Assembly: GCF_900176405.1 (NCBI RefSeq)
Contig: NZ_FWXJ01000001.1
Coordinates: 62,001 to 126,000 of the forward strand
Origin: Polynucleobacter kasalickyi
Lineage (GTDB): Bacteria; Pseudomonadota; Gammaproteobacteria; Burkholderiales; Burkholderiaceae
DNA length: 64,000 bases
Reading direction: 5' to 3'
Position numbers and translations under genes: made by a program. This document shows, piece after piece, positions 34,666 through 42,489 of this stretch. Numbering within the stretch: the first letter of the stretch is position 1; each line of letters begins with the position of its first letter. Under the pieces are notes generated by a model, which worked only from the letters and a program-made list of their open reading frames with translations, ran no database searches and was not told the origin of the DNA.

Positions 34666-35685
34666 ATGCAAATCAGTCAGGTGCTGCAAAAGTATTTCTA
34701 TTTAAATTTCAAGACCAAGAGCTGGCCTTCGGTTTTTTTAGGTGTTTTTCTGATTCCAATCCTTGGCTTAGCGCAACCGACCAACAATACCTTTCCGAAT
34801 AAAAGTATTAACTTAGAAATTCCCTTTGCCCCTGGCGGCAATTTGGATATTATCGGTCGTACTTTAGCTCCGGGTTTATCCAAAATTTTAGGTCAATCGG
34901 TCGTCGTTGAAAATCGTGCTGGAGCGGGCGGCGCTATTGCTAGTAGTTATGTGGCAAAAGCGCCGGCGGATGGCTATACCTTAATTGTCGCAACCACGAA
35001 TACGATTGGTACGTTGCCGCATTTAATCAAGACAACGTATCAATTAGAAAACTTTGCGCCGATTAGTGCTGTGGCTTTTTCACCCTTAATGATTGTTGTA
35101 CGAAAAAATGATACGCGTTTTAATTCAGCAAAAGATTTGATTGCTATGGCCATGAAGTCTCCTGGAAAAGTAAGTGTTGGCCATTCTGGGCCTGGCACCT
35201 CTAATCATATGTCGATTCTGAACATGGAAGAGGCTGCAAAATTACAATTTAATGTGATTCCTTATAAGGGTTCAGCTCCTGCTTTAACCGATTTGATTGG
35301 AGGGCAGTTAGACTTTGTCGTGGATCAAATCACTAGTTCCAAACCTTTTATTGATGGTGGACAATTAAAAATACTCGCCGTACTAGCAAGAAATCGGGAT
35401 GGTAATTTCCCTGAGGTGCCAACCTTAGTGGAGCAAACCCAAATCGATTTAGAAATGGGCACCACAACGGGCATCCTCGCACCAAGCGGTACTCCACCTG
35501 AAGTGATTCAAAAATTAAATGCTGCGATAGGTCAGGTGACGAAAGAAGAAGATTTCTTAAAAAGAATGAAATCGATTGGTAGTACCCCTCTGTATTCAAC
35601 CCCAGCAGCTTGGCAAGAAATGATTGCTAAAGAATCTGCTAACTCAAAAAAACTAGCTCTTTCCGGAAAAATTAAAGCGGAGTAA
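34666..35685 (+). CDS. Bug/TctC family substrate-binding protein
   Basis: A 339-residue periplasmic protein. The ATG at 34666 with AAGGAG at 34655-34660 is the best start; a frame from 34621 overlaps the hairpin. The leader (FKTKSWPSVFLGVFLIPILGLAQ) is a Sec signal with an extended N-region. Mature landmarks are FPNKSINLEIPFAPGGNLDIIGRTL, VVVENRAGAGGAIASSYV, PADGYTL, VGHSGPGTSNHMSILN, VIPYKGSAP and APSGTPPEVIQKL. The usual PI after K/R is replaced by SI and the loop is PGGNLD. The LigI-like gene follows after 2 bp. Confidence 0.92.
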   Translation: MQISQVLQKYFYLNFKTKSWPSVFLGVFLIPILGLAQPTNNTFPNKSINLEIPFAPGGNLDIIGRTLAPGLSKILGQSVVVENRAGAGGAIASSYVAKAPADGYTLIVATTNTIGTLPHLIKTTYQLENFAPISAVAFSPLMIVVRKNDTRFNSAKDLIAMAMKSPGKVSVGHSGPGTSNHMSILNMEEAAKLQFNVIPYKGSAPALTDLIGGQLDFVVDQITSSKPFIDGGQLKILAVLARNRDGNFPEVPTLVEQTQIDLEMGTTTGILAPSGTPPEVIQKLNAAIGQVTKEEDFLKRMKSIGSTPLYSTPAAWQEMIAKESANSKKLALSGKIKAE

Positions 35686-35687
35686 TA

Positions 35688-36584
35688 ATGACTAAAGTAT
35701 GTTTGCCAGCCTTCCCACTCAATGAATATGAATCAGTGAGTTTACAAATCCCACAACTGGCATGTGATAGCCATGTGCATGTGTTTGGACCATTCGCTAA
35801 ATATCCTTTAGCAGATGATCGCAGTTATACCCCCGCAACCGAATTTTTACCCGCGCAATTTATAGCACATCTAGATCAGCTAGGTTTAACGAGGGGAGTT
35901 GTCGTGACCGCTAGTGTTTGTGGCACGAATAATGGCTCTACCTTAGATGCACTCCTAGCTTACCCAGATCGCCTTCGAGGCGTAGTAGTCCCTGATCCGA
36001 ATATTACCGATGAAGAATTAGATCAGATGCACGCATTAGGAGTTCGAGGAGTGCGAGTAAATCTTTTACAAGTGGGTGGTCATGCGATGTATCGAAATGG
36101 CATTGGCCTTGAAACCTTAGAAGCTTTAGCACCTCGTATGCGAAGTCGTGGTTGGCATGCGCAAATTTGGATTTATGCACCAGATTTACCTCGCTTGATG
36201 CCCCGTTTAGCCGCCTTACAATTACCCTTGATCGTCGACCATATGGGTCGCATGGAAACAGCTAGAGGTATCACCGACCCAGGCTTTGTATTTTTATGTG
36301 ACTTAATTAAAACGGGTGAAGCATATTGCAAAATTTCTGGAGTAGACCGAATTGGCACTGCTTCGAAAGGTTTTGTTGATGCATTACCATTTATGCAAGC
36401 CCTCGTTGATGCCAACCCTAAGCAATTAGTGTGGGGGACTGATTGGCCACATATTAACTATTTTGAACAACAAAAACTACCGAATGATGGTCGTCTGCTC
36501 AACTTGCTTGGTGAAGTATTAAACACCCCCGAACTTTTACAACAAGTGTTAGTAGATACACCTGCTGTGCTGTATGACTTTTGA
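35688..36584 (+). CDS. Amidohydrolase family protein (LigI-like, TIM barrel)
   Basis: A 298-residue TIM-barrel hydrolase resembling 2-pyrone-4,6-dicarboxylate hydrolase (LigI) and related lactonases. Recognisable parts are ACDSHVHVFGPFAKYPLADDRSYTP, GVRGVRVNL, the central LPLIVDHMGRM, ISGVDRIG and the C-terminal WGTDWPHINY. The HxH pair and the aspartate of GTDWPH are in place. Lactone hydrolysis is the family role; here the substrate is not known. It begins 2 bp after the Bug stop and ends the first forward run of the island. Confidence 0.87.
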   Translation: MTKVCLPAFPLNEYESVSLQIPQLACDSHVHVFGPFAKYPLADDRSYTPATEFLPAQFIAHLDQLGLTRGVVVTASVCGTNNGSTLDALLAYPDRLRGVVVPDPNITDEELDQMHALGVRGVRVNLLQVGGHAMYRNGIGLETLEALAPRMRSRGWHAQIWIYAPDLPRLMPRLAALQLPLIVDHMGRMETARGITDPGFVFLCDLIKTGEAYCKISGVDRIGTASKGFVDALPFMQALVDANPKQLVWGTDWPHINYFEQQKLPNDGRLLNLLGEVLNTPELLQQVLVDTPAVLYDF

Positions 36585-36667
36585 AATTAATTTTATTGGT
36601 TAAATTTTTTTGTGATTTTATTGACAAGTCATTAGCAAACATATTTCTATACGGTTTTAAGTTAAAT

Positions 36668-36690
36668 AGGTTCGAAACCAACCTTTTTTT
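36668..36690 (+). terminator. Short terminator after the LigI-like gene
   Basis: AGGTT (36668-36672) and AACCT (36680-36684) form a short stem over a 7-base loop, directly followed by T6. The stem is short, so efficiency is doubtful. Confidence 0.5.
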
Positions 36691-36699
36691 GTGCTAATA

Positions 36700-36728
36700 T
36701 GCATGAAATTTAAATAAAAATTCATGCA
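36700..36728. promoter_or_regulatory. Operator-like inverted repeat upstream of the second AbiE-type locus
   Basis: TGCATGAA (36700-36707) and TTCATGCA (36721-36728) form a perfect 8-base inverted repeat with a 13-base spacer. It ends 26 bp before the antitoxin start, beside the AT-rich TAATAT. The position fits an operator for autorepression by the AbiEi-like protein. Confidence 0.55.
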
Positions 36729-36754
36729 AAAAACTTACTTACACCTCTTTAAAT

Positions 36755-37354
36755 ATGACTTCTGAAAAACGTGAAAGTGCATTAGGAGCCCTTCAATCGA
36801 ATTTAAAGAAGGGGCATGTATATAGAAGAGAGGATTTATTAATTAGTTCTAATGCAGTTGATCGCCATTTGAAACAGTTATTAAAGTCCGGTGTTTTAGA
36901 AAAACTGTCGCAAGGACTCTATTACGCTCCTAAAACTTCCATATTTGGTCGACTACCACCTAAAGAAGATGACTTAGTGCGAGCGTTTTTAAAAGATGAG
37001 GAGTTTTTAATACTTTCACCGAATACTTATAACTCTCTTGGGCTTGGCACAACCCAGCTACATAACAAGACATCGGTATACAACCATAAGCGTCATGGTG
37101 TCTTTAAAATGGGCAATCGAAGTTTTGAGTTTAGAATAAAACCACGTTTTCCGAAAAAGCTTGATAAAGAGTTCTTGTTAGTTGACCTTTTGAATAACCT
37201 TAATTCCTTACCGGAAAATAAGGATGTAATATTGGCCAACATAAAAAAAATGTTGACTAATTTTGACCTCATTAAGCTAGAAAAATATGTTCTTCTTTAT
37301 GGTGTAGTGAGAACCAAGAAAACTGTTTTATCTTTGTTACATGATCTTCGATAA
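36755..37354 (+). CDS. AbiEi-like antitoxin (DUF6088 type)
   Basis: A 199-residue protein with an N-terminal winged helix (HVYRREDLLISSNAVDRHLKQLLKSGVLEKLSQGLYYAPK, about 21-60), then LPPKEDDLVRAFL and SPNTYNSLGLGTTQLHNKTSVYNHKRHG. This is the DUF6088 form of AbiEi-like antitoxin, which pairs with a nucleotidyltransferase toxin. It is clearly different in sequence and length from the AbiEi at 21795. The stop overlaps the toxin start by 14 bp. Composition is more AT- and lysine-rich than its neighbours, consistent with recent acquisition. Confidence 0.8.
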   Translation: MTSEKRESALGALQSNLKKGHVYRREDLLISSNAVDRHLKQLLKSGVLEKLSQGLYYAPKTSIFGRLPPKEDDLVRAFLKDEEFLILSPNTYNSLGLGTTQLHNKTSVYNHKRHGVFKMGNRSFEFRIKPRFPKKLDKEFLLVDLLNNLNSLPENKDVILANIKKMLTNFDLIKLEKYVLLYGVVRTKKTVLSLLHDLR

Positions 37355-38306
37355 GGATTGCCTATTGCTTTTACATCAGCATAAAAACTTTAAGGAACTA
37401 ATAGCTACAGTATCAAATAGTATGGCCATTCATCCTACATTAGTTGAAAAAGATTACTGGATAATGCATAGCCTATGGGGGTTGCAACAACAGGGGTTTA
37501 ACTATGAATTAAAAGGTGGTACTTCTCTATCTAAAGGATTTGGTTTGATCCATCGATTCTCGGAAGATATTGATATTCGTATTCATCCGCCAGAAGGAGT
37601 TCATGTTCAGGTTGGAAAAAATCAAGTTAAAAAAACACATATTCAATCAAGATTTGATTTCTACGAGTGGATAGCGAAAAATATAAAAATACTAGGTGTC
37701 CAAGAGGTTGTGAGAGATTATGCTTTTGACGATCAGGAAAAATTACGCAGTGGAGGTGTTCGTTTAAATTATCAAACTACAACCTCATCATTGAATGGAT
37801 TAAAAGAGGGTATTTTATTAGAGTTAGGCTTTGACGATACGGCACCTAATCGACCGGTAGATATTTCATCGTGGGCATATGATTATGCGATTAGGTATTT
37901 ACAAAACATTGAAGACAATAGAGCCAAAAAGGTCTTATGTTACTTACCTGAATATACCTTTGTAGAAAAGTTACAAACTATCTCTACAAAGTATAGGCAC
38001 TTCAAGGATGGTAAGGGATTTCCAAAAAACTTCTTGAGGCACTACTATGACGTGTATTGTCTTTTAGGACATTCGCCAGTTTTAGAGTTTGTTAAGACGG
38101 AAAAATATAAAAGAAGAAAAGTAGAGCGCTTTCCTAAATCGGATAATTTAATAATCTCACAAAATCCCGCTTTTCTTTTAAGCGATCAAAAGGATAGACA
38201 GTTGTTTGAGTCAGAGTATTTGAAAGTCGCTAGCCTGTATTACAAAGGGCAACCAAATTTCAATGACTTGATGAATCGGATACACTTTCATCTGAAGGTT
38301 TTATAG
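37341..38306 (+). CDS. AbiEii/AbiGii-type nucleotidyltransferase toxin
   Basis: A 321-residue nucleotidyltransferase toxin. The N-terminal part carries VEKDYWIMHSLWGLQ (35-49), motif I LKGGTSLSKG (57-66) and the metal pair D76-x-D78 (RFSEDIDIRI). A further conserved stretch is FVEKLQTISTKYRHF. This is the larger AbiEii/AbiGii group with the V-E-K-D-Y-W signature, which the toxin at 22532 lacks. It overlaps the antitoxin by 14 bp and is followed by the reverse CoA-transferase gene. Motifs are intact, so it should be active unless neutralised. Confidence 0.85.
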   Translation: MIFDKDCLLLLHQHKNFKELIATVSNSMAIHPTLVEKDYWIMHSLWGLQQQGFNYELKGGTSLSKGFGLIHRFSEDIDIRIHPPEGVHVQVGKNQVKKTHIQSRFDFYEWIAKNIKILGVQEVVRDYAFDDQEKLRSGGVRLNYQTTTSSLNGLKEGILLELGFDDTAPNRPVDISSWAYDYAIRYLQNIEDNRAKKVLCYLPEYTFVEKLQTISTKYRHFKDGKGFPKNFLRHYYDVYCLLGHSPVLEFVKTEKYKRRKVERFPKSDNLIISQNPAFLLSDQKDRQLFESEYLKVASLYYKGQPNFNDLMNRIHFHLKVL

Positions 38307-38372
38307 TGAGACAGTGCCCAAAAAGATATTTAAGATACCCCGACTGAATAGTGATTTGTTTAATAGTAAATA

Positions 38373-39593
38373 TTATTTTTTACTAGAAAGGCTATCACTA
38401 GCAACCATGATTCCTTTAGCGATTAACTCATCGATCGTTGCTTGTGACAAACCAAGCTCAGACAAAATCTCTTTTGTATGCGCTCCCTGATAGGGTGGAT
38501 CTAATCGAATCCCCAAACGTTGACCACCAATCGTTAATGGCAACAATGGTGTGTGAGTGAAGGATCCAGGGTTAGCACCATTCGGAATCTCAATCTTTGC
38601 AATACCTCCAGTGGCTAACAAATGAGGATCATTGAACAGCTCTTGAGGTTTAGTAATCGGTGCGTAAGGTAAGCCATTATCTTCAAAAACTTTTGCAATT
38701 TCAGTGACTGAAATTTCTAAAAAACGAGACCTTAATTCAGGGATTAAAGTAGCACGATTAGTTACTCTTAAATTATTCTTGGCATACCGCTCATCTGCTT
38801 GTAAGTCCGTCCAGCCAAATACCCGACAAAAGATTTCCCACTGCGTATCGGTGACGACGCCTAAGAAAATTTGTTCTTGATTTTTTGCCTCAAAAATATC
38901 GTAAATACCCCACGAAGAAATACGATTAGGCATCGGATCAGCAGCCTTACCGGTCACTGCATACTGCATCATGTGTTGTCCTACTAAAAAGACATTGTTC
39001 TCAAACAAGCCTGTTTGGATTTCTTCACCAAGTCCTGTACGATCACGATTTCGCAGGGCTGCCATCACACCAATCGCCCCAAAAATTCCACCCATCATGT
39101 CATTGACTGAGGTACCAGCACGCAGTGGCATGCCTTTGGGCCCTGTCATATAAGCTAAGCCCCCCATCATCTGTACAACCTCATCAAGCGCTGTACGATG
39201 ATCATAAGGGCCTGGTAAAAAACCTTTATTCGTCACATAAATTAAACGGGGATATTTTTTGGCAAGGGTTTCATAATCAAAGCCAAGTTTTTTCATCGTC
39301 CCAGTCTTAAAGTTTTCGACGACAACATCCGCTGTAGCAATCAGGTCTTCAACTACTTTCTTACCTTCTGGTGTTTTTAAATTGACCGATATACTTTTCT
39401 TATTCCGGTTGAACATTGGAAAAAAACCGGCGCCAGAACCGAGTAATTCACGGGTTTTATCACCTTCAATCGGCTCTACTTTAATGACCTCTGCCCCAAG
39501 ATCTGCAAGCACCATGCCACAAGTTGGCCCCATCACCATGTGGGTAAATTCAACAACGCGAATATCGTGATAGGGGAGGGTTGGATTTGACAT
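38373..39593 (-). CDS. CaiB/BaiF (class III) CoA-transferase
   Basis: A 406-residue cytoplasmic CoA-transferase of family III, moving CoA between two carboxylates. The N-terminal THMVMGPTCGMVLADLGAEVIKVEP, FNRNKKSISVNLKTPEGK and the catalytic aspartate D165 (GTSVNDMMGG) are seen. The C-terminal part has LPYAPITKPQELFNDPHLLATGG. It is transcribed away from the Bug-SnoaL-Bug block on the same strand, separated by a terminator at 39679-39714. A second member lies at 53776, and the two differ widely in sequence. Confidence 0.9.
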   Translation of the reverse strand: MSNPTLPYHDIRVVEFTHMVMGPTCGMVLADLGAEVIKVEPIEGDKTRELLGSGAGFFPMFNRNKKSISVNLKTPEGKKVVEDLIATADVVVENFKTGTMKKLGFDYETLAKKYPRLIYVTNKGFLPGPYDHRTALDEVVQMMGGLAYMTGPKGMPLRAGTSVNDMMGGIFGAIGVMAALRNRDRTGLGEEIQTGLFENNVFLVGQHMMQYAVTGKAADPMPNRISSWGIYDIFEAKNQEQIFLGVVTDTQWEIFCRVFGWTDLQADERYAKNNLRVTNRATLIPELRSRFLEISVTEIAKVFEDNGLPYAPITKPQELFNDPHLLATGGIAKIEIPNGANPGSFTHTPLLPLTIGGQRLGIRLDPPYQGAHTKEILSELGLSQATIDELIAKGIMVASDSLSSKK

Positions 39594-39678
39594 GTAGGTG
39601 CCTTCGTAAAGTATCCATTGATTTTAGCAAAACTAAAGTGCCATCAATTGCTATTCCCTCTAATGCTCACATGGCAAT

Positions 39679-39714
39679 AAAAAAGCAGAGAAAACCGAAC
39701 TTTTCTCTGCTTTT
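39679..39714 (-). terminator. Terminator downstream of the reverse Bug gene
   Basis: AAAAGCAGAGAAAA (39681-39694) pairs perfectly with TTTTCTCTGCTTTT (39701-39714). On the reverse strand the stem is followed by a run of T, ending the transcript that includes the Bug gene at 39747. Confidence 0.85.
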
Positions 39715-39746
39715 AATTACTTTACAAAAGAATGAGGTAAAGAAAT

Positions 39747-40739
39747 TTAATCTGCTTTTACATTAGCATCAGCGATTAAATTTTTCCAACGTACATAATC
39801 TTTGGCAATGGTGGCTTTCACTTCTTCGGTAGTAGGTGAAATAGGATGGCCACCTGCTTTTTCAAAACGTTCTTTGACATCAGCCTGATTTGCTGCTTTG
39901 GTCATTGCTGTACGCCATGCATTGATTGCTGCAGGAGAAGTCTTCGCTGGTAAAAATAAACCGAACCAAGACTCTAATTCCACGTTTGCCACCCCTGTTT
40001 CAATAATGGTTGGTACATTGGGTAAGTTTGGATTCCGCTTTGCACCGGAAGTCGCTAAGGTCACTACGCTACCGGCCTCAATATGCGGACGTGCCGTTGG
40101 CGCTAAGTCGAAAAACAAGTCCACTCGACCACCTAATAAATCGGTGTAAGCCGGTTGAGCACCGCGGTAAGGTACATGCACTAAATCTACTCCTGCTTTA
40201 TTCCAAAGCGCCGCAGGTAATACGTGTTGACCGGTGCCATTACCACCAGAAGCGTAGGTCAATTTACCAGGATTTTCTTTCGCATATTGGATTAAGCCTT
40301 GGAGCGTATTAAACGGCAAACCTTTACGACCAATTAAGGTATAGCTATAGCTAATAGCAAATCCTACTGGCTCAAAGTCTTTAATCGGATCATACGGTAA
40401 ATTCTTATAGAGCCATGGATTCATGACGATATTCGAAATCGATCCAACCAAAGCAGTAGAACCATCAGCAGGCAATTTGGCAACGTAATCGGTACCAACC
40501 ACAGTACCTGCACCAGTCCTGTTTTCTACCATAATTGATTGACCAATGGTGGTCGCCATCTTATCGGCTAGCACGCGACCAACGAAATCAAAACCTCCAC
40601 CAGGTGGTTGAGGAACGATGATGCGGAGTGGTTTGTCCGAAATGCTTTGGGCCGATACACTTTGAGTACTCAATAAACTCAATGCCGTCAATAAAGACGC
40701 AACGACGCCTAATGCTAGGTTTGCTTTTAACTTACGCAT
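39747..40739 (-). CDS. Bug/TctC family substrate-binding protein
   Basis: A 330-residue periplasmic protein with a long hydrophobic signal (ANLALGVVASLLTALSLLSTQSVSAQ). Mature landmarks are KPLRIIVPQPPGGGFDFVGRVL, IMVENRTGAGTVVGTDYV, PADGST, YASGGNGTGQHVLPAALW, LVHVPYRGAQPA and LPAKTSPAAINAW. The usual PF before the loop is PQ, and ADGYT is ADGST. The ATG at 40739 lies inside the end of the SnoaL-like gene (8-bp overlap), so translation is coupled to it. Confidence 0.9.
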   Translation of the reverse strand: MRKLKANLALGVVASLLTALSLLSTQSVSAQSISDKPLRIIVPQPPGGGFDFVGRVLADKMATTIGQSIMVENRTGAGTVVGTDYVAKLPADGSTALVGSISNIVMNPWLYKNLPYDPIKDFEPVGFAISYSYTLIGRKGLPFNTLQGLIQYAKENPGKLTYASGGNGTGQHVLPAALWNKAGVDLVHVPYRGAQPAYTDLLGGRVDLFFDLAPTARPHIEAGSVVTLATSGAKRNPNLPNVPTIIETGVANVELESWFGLFLPAKTSPAAINAWRTAMTKAANQADVKERFEKAGGHPISPTTEEVKATIAKDYVRWKNLIADANVKAD

Positions 40740-41358
40740 GATTGAGCCAATCACGACCACGTTGATAGAGGGCTTCAACAGCAGCACCCTTTAACTGTGG
40801 CATATCCTCTTTTACTTTAAAACCAAGCTTGGTTTGGATGTACGCTAAATGTCTATACCCTTCCGGAAAGCTCATGAGTAAATCTTGATCGAGTTTGAAA
40901 TTGGCGCTTGGATCCAATGGATTAATCCGATCTTTCTCATAAATCGGTTGGCGTAACACCACACCCCAACGTCCTTCACGTTTTTCCATGAAATCAAAGA
41001 ATCTACCTGTACAAACGACGTCACACTCAAAACCATCGACGAGACCTCTTTGGGTAATCGTCATTTTTGTTTGTGAAATCGCACGAGTACCAGAGGCAGA
41101 CAATTCAACTGAGCTACCACCTAAAAAGTGCAAAATACTAACGCCTTTGTTCCAGCCTTCAATCGATACCTTGATAAATTCTTCAAAGTGACCTTGGAAC
41201 CATGTTGCCATCATGACACCGTCACTATGCCAGACAGATTTGAACTCTTCCCATTTGCCAGAATCACGAAATACTACCCAATTCTCTACGACTTCGCGGA
41301 TACGTTGTTTTTCTAATAATTGTTCTAGATCGCTTGCAGTGCTGATACTTGTACTCAT
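40732..41358 (-). CDS. SnoaL-like (NTF2-fold) domain protein
   Basis: A 208-residue protein with a cone-shaped alpha/beta fold typical of the SnoaL/NTF2-like superfamily. Segments are KQRIREVVENWVVFRDSGKWEEFKSVWHSDGVMM, HFLGGSSVELSASGTRAISQTKMTI and CTGRFFDFMEKREGRWGVVLRQPIYEKDRI. Members include polyketide cyclases, ring-cleaving accessory enzymes and dehydratases. Its stop overlaps the following Bug start by 8 bp, and a second Bug gene ends 8 bp before its start on the same strand. The trio probably handles one substrate. Confidence 0.8.
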   Translation of the reverse strand: MSTSISTASDLEQLLEKQRIREVVENWVVFRDSGKWEEFKSVWHSDGVMMATWFQGHFEEFIKVSIEGWNKGVSILHFLGGSSVELSASGTRAISQTKMTITQRGLVDGFECDVVCTGRFFDFMEKREGRWGVVLRQPIYEKDRINPLDPSANFKLDQDLLMSFPEGYRHLAYIQTKLGFKVKEDMPQLKGAAVEALYQRGRDWLNHA

Positions 41359-41366
41359 TAAATTTC

Positions 41367-42392
41367 CTAATCGACTTGTAATTGAATAGATTTGACAATA
41401 TTTGCCCAGCGGGCTACTTCAGACTTCAAGAAGAGATTAAAGTCCTCCGGTGAATTACTTGCCACCGGAATAATTAATTGCTTCTTAAATGCTTCTTTTA
41501 CTTCTTCAGATTTTAAAGCTTCTACAACCGCAGCGTGTATTTTAGCAATCACGGCAGGCGGTGTTTTCTTCGGCGCAAATAAACCCTGCCAAGCATTGGT
41601 GCCAATACCGGGGTAACCTACTTCACTCATGGTCGGAGTATTGGGTAATTCGGCTAAACGCTTATCCGTAGTGACTGCCAGAGCGCGTAAGTTACCAGCG
41701 CGAATCATTTCGATCACAGAGGAGGCGTTAATAAACGCAATTTGTACATCATTACTAATCATTGGAATGAGAAATTGTCCAACTCCCCCGTTATAAGGGA
41801 TATGGGTCATATTTAAGCCGGCTGCTTTTTCTAAGGTAACCATATCGATCATCGAATAAGAACCAGTTCCTGGTGAGGCGTGATTGACTTTTTGAGGATT
41901 ATTTTTAATATAAGTAATGGTCTCAGCAAAAGTTTTTGGTTCTAATTTAGCGGATGAGACTAAGATATGTGGGATGGTTGCCAGAATAGAAATGCCTGTT
42001 AACTCATCCTCTGGCTTGAATTTCATTTTCTTTTCAAACACGGTTTGATTTAAGGCATTGGTTGATAAATTCCCCACAAATAGTGTGTAACCATCGGGTG
42101 CTGCTTTGGTCATCGATTCCATCGCAATGAGTCCACCGGCACCAATGCGATTTTCAACAATCACCGGGTTATTCAAAATTTGCGAAACTTGTTTGGCAAC
42201 AATTCGCGTCACGGTATCAGTGGCCCCACCAGGTGCGAGTGGCACCACAAATTTAATCGGTCGATTTGGAAAGGCTTCTTGAGCAGAAATATTTGGCAGG
42301 TAAGCGCTTGTTAACGCAACCATTACCAAGCTTGCTGCAGAAATTTTGCGGTGAAAAAAAGTTGATATAGGTACTATTTTTGCGAGCTGCAT
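41367..42392 (-). CDS. Bug/TctC family substrate-binding protein
   Basis: A 341-residue periplasmic protein. The ATG at 42392 has GGAG nine bases upstream (AATTGGAGACAACCATC) and gives a typical Sec leader (HRKISAASLVMVALTSAYLP). Mature landmarks are FPNRPIKFVVPLAPGGATDTVTRIV, VIVENRIGAGGLIAMESM, APDGYTL, HASPGTGSYSMIDMVTLEKA, MTHIPYNGGVG and APKKTPPAVIAKI. The segment PLAPGGATD keeps both loop glycines and the aspartate. It is divergent from the hydrolase gene at 42490, with 97 bp between the starts. Confidence 0.92.
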   Translation of the reverse strand: MQLAKIVPISTFFHRKISAASLVMVALTSAYLPNISAQEAFPNRPIKFVVPLAPGGATDTVTRIVAKQVSQILNNPVIVENRIGAGGLIAMESMTKAAPDGYTLFVGNLSTNALNQTVFEKKMKFKPEDELTGISILATIPHILVSSAKLEPKTFAETITYIKNNPQKVNHASPGTGSYSMIDMVTLEKAAGLNMTHIPYNGGVGQFLIPMISNDVQIAFINASSVIEMIRAGNLRALAVTTDKRLAELPNTPTMSEVGYPGIGTNAWQGLFAPKKTPPAVIAKIHAAVVEALKSEEVKEAFKKQLIIPVASNSPEDFNLFLKSEVARWANIVKSIQLQVD

Positions 42393-42489
42393 GATGGTTG
42401 TCTCCAATTTAGACCTTGACAAGTCTTTTATATATATTTAAAAATGTAATACAAACTATAAAAGATTTTAATAAAAATGTGGGGACAAA

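Noticed and set aside
36668-36690. A tRNA-like GGTTCGAAACC sequence
   Set aside because: The segment resembles a TpsiC loop, but the flanking bases do not form acceptor, D or anticodon arms. It fits a short terminator better.
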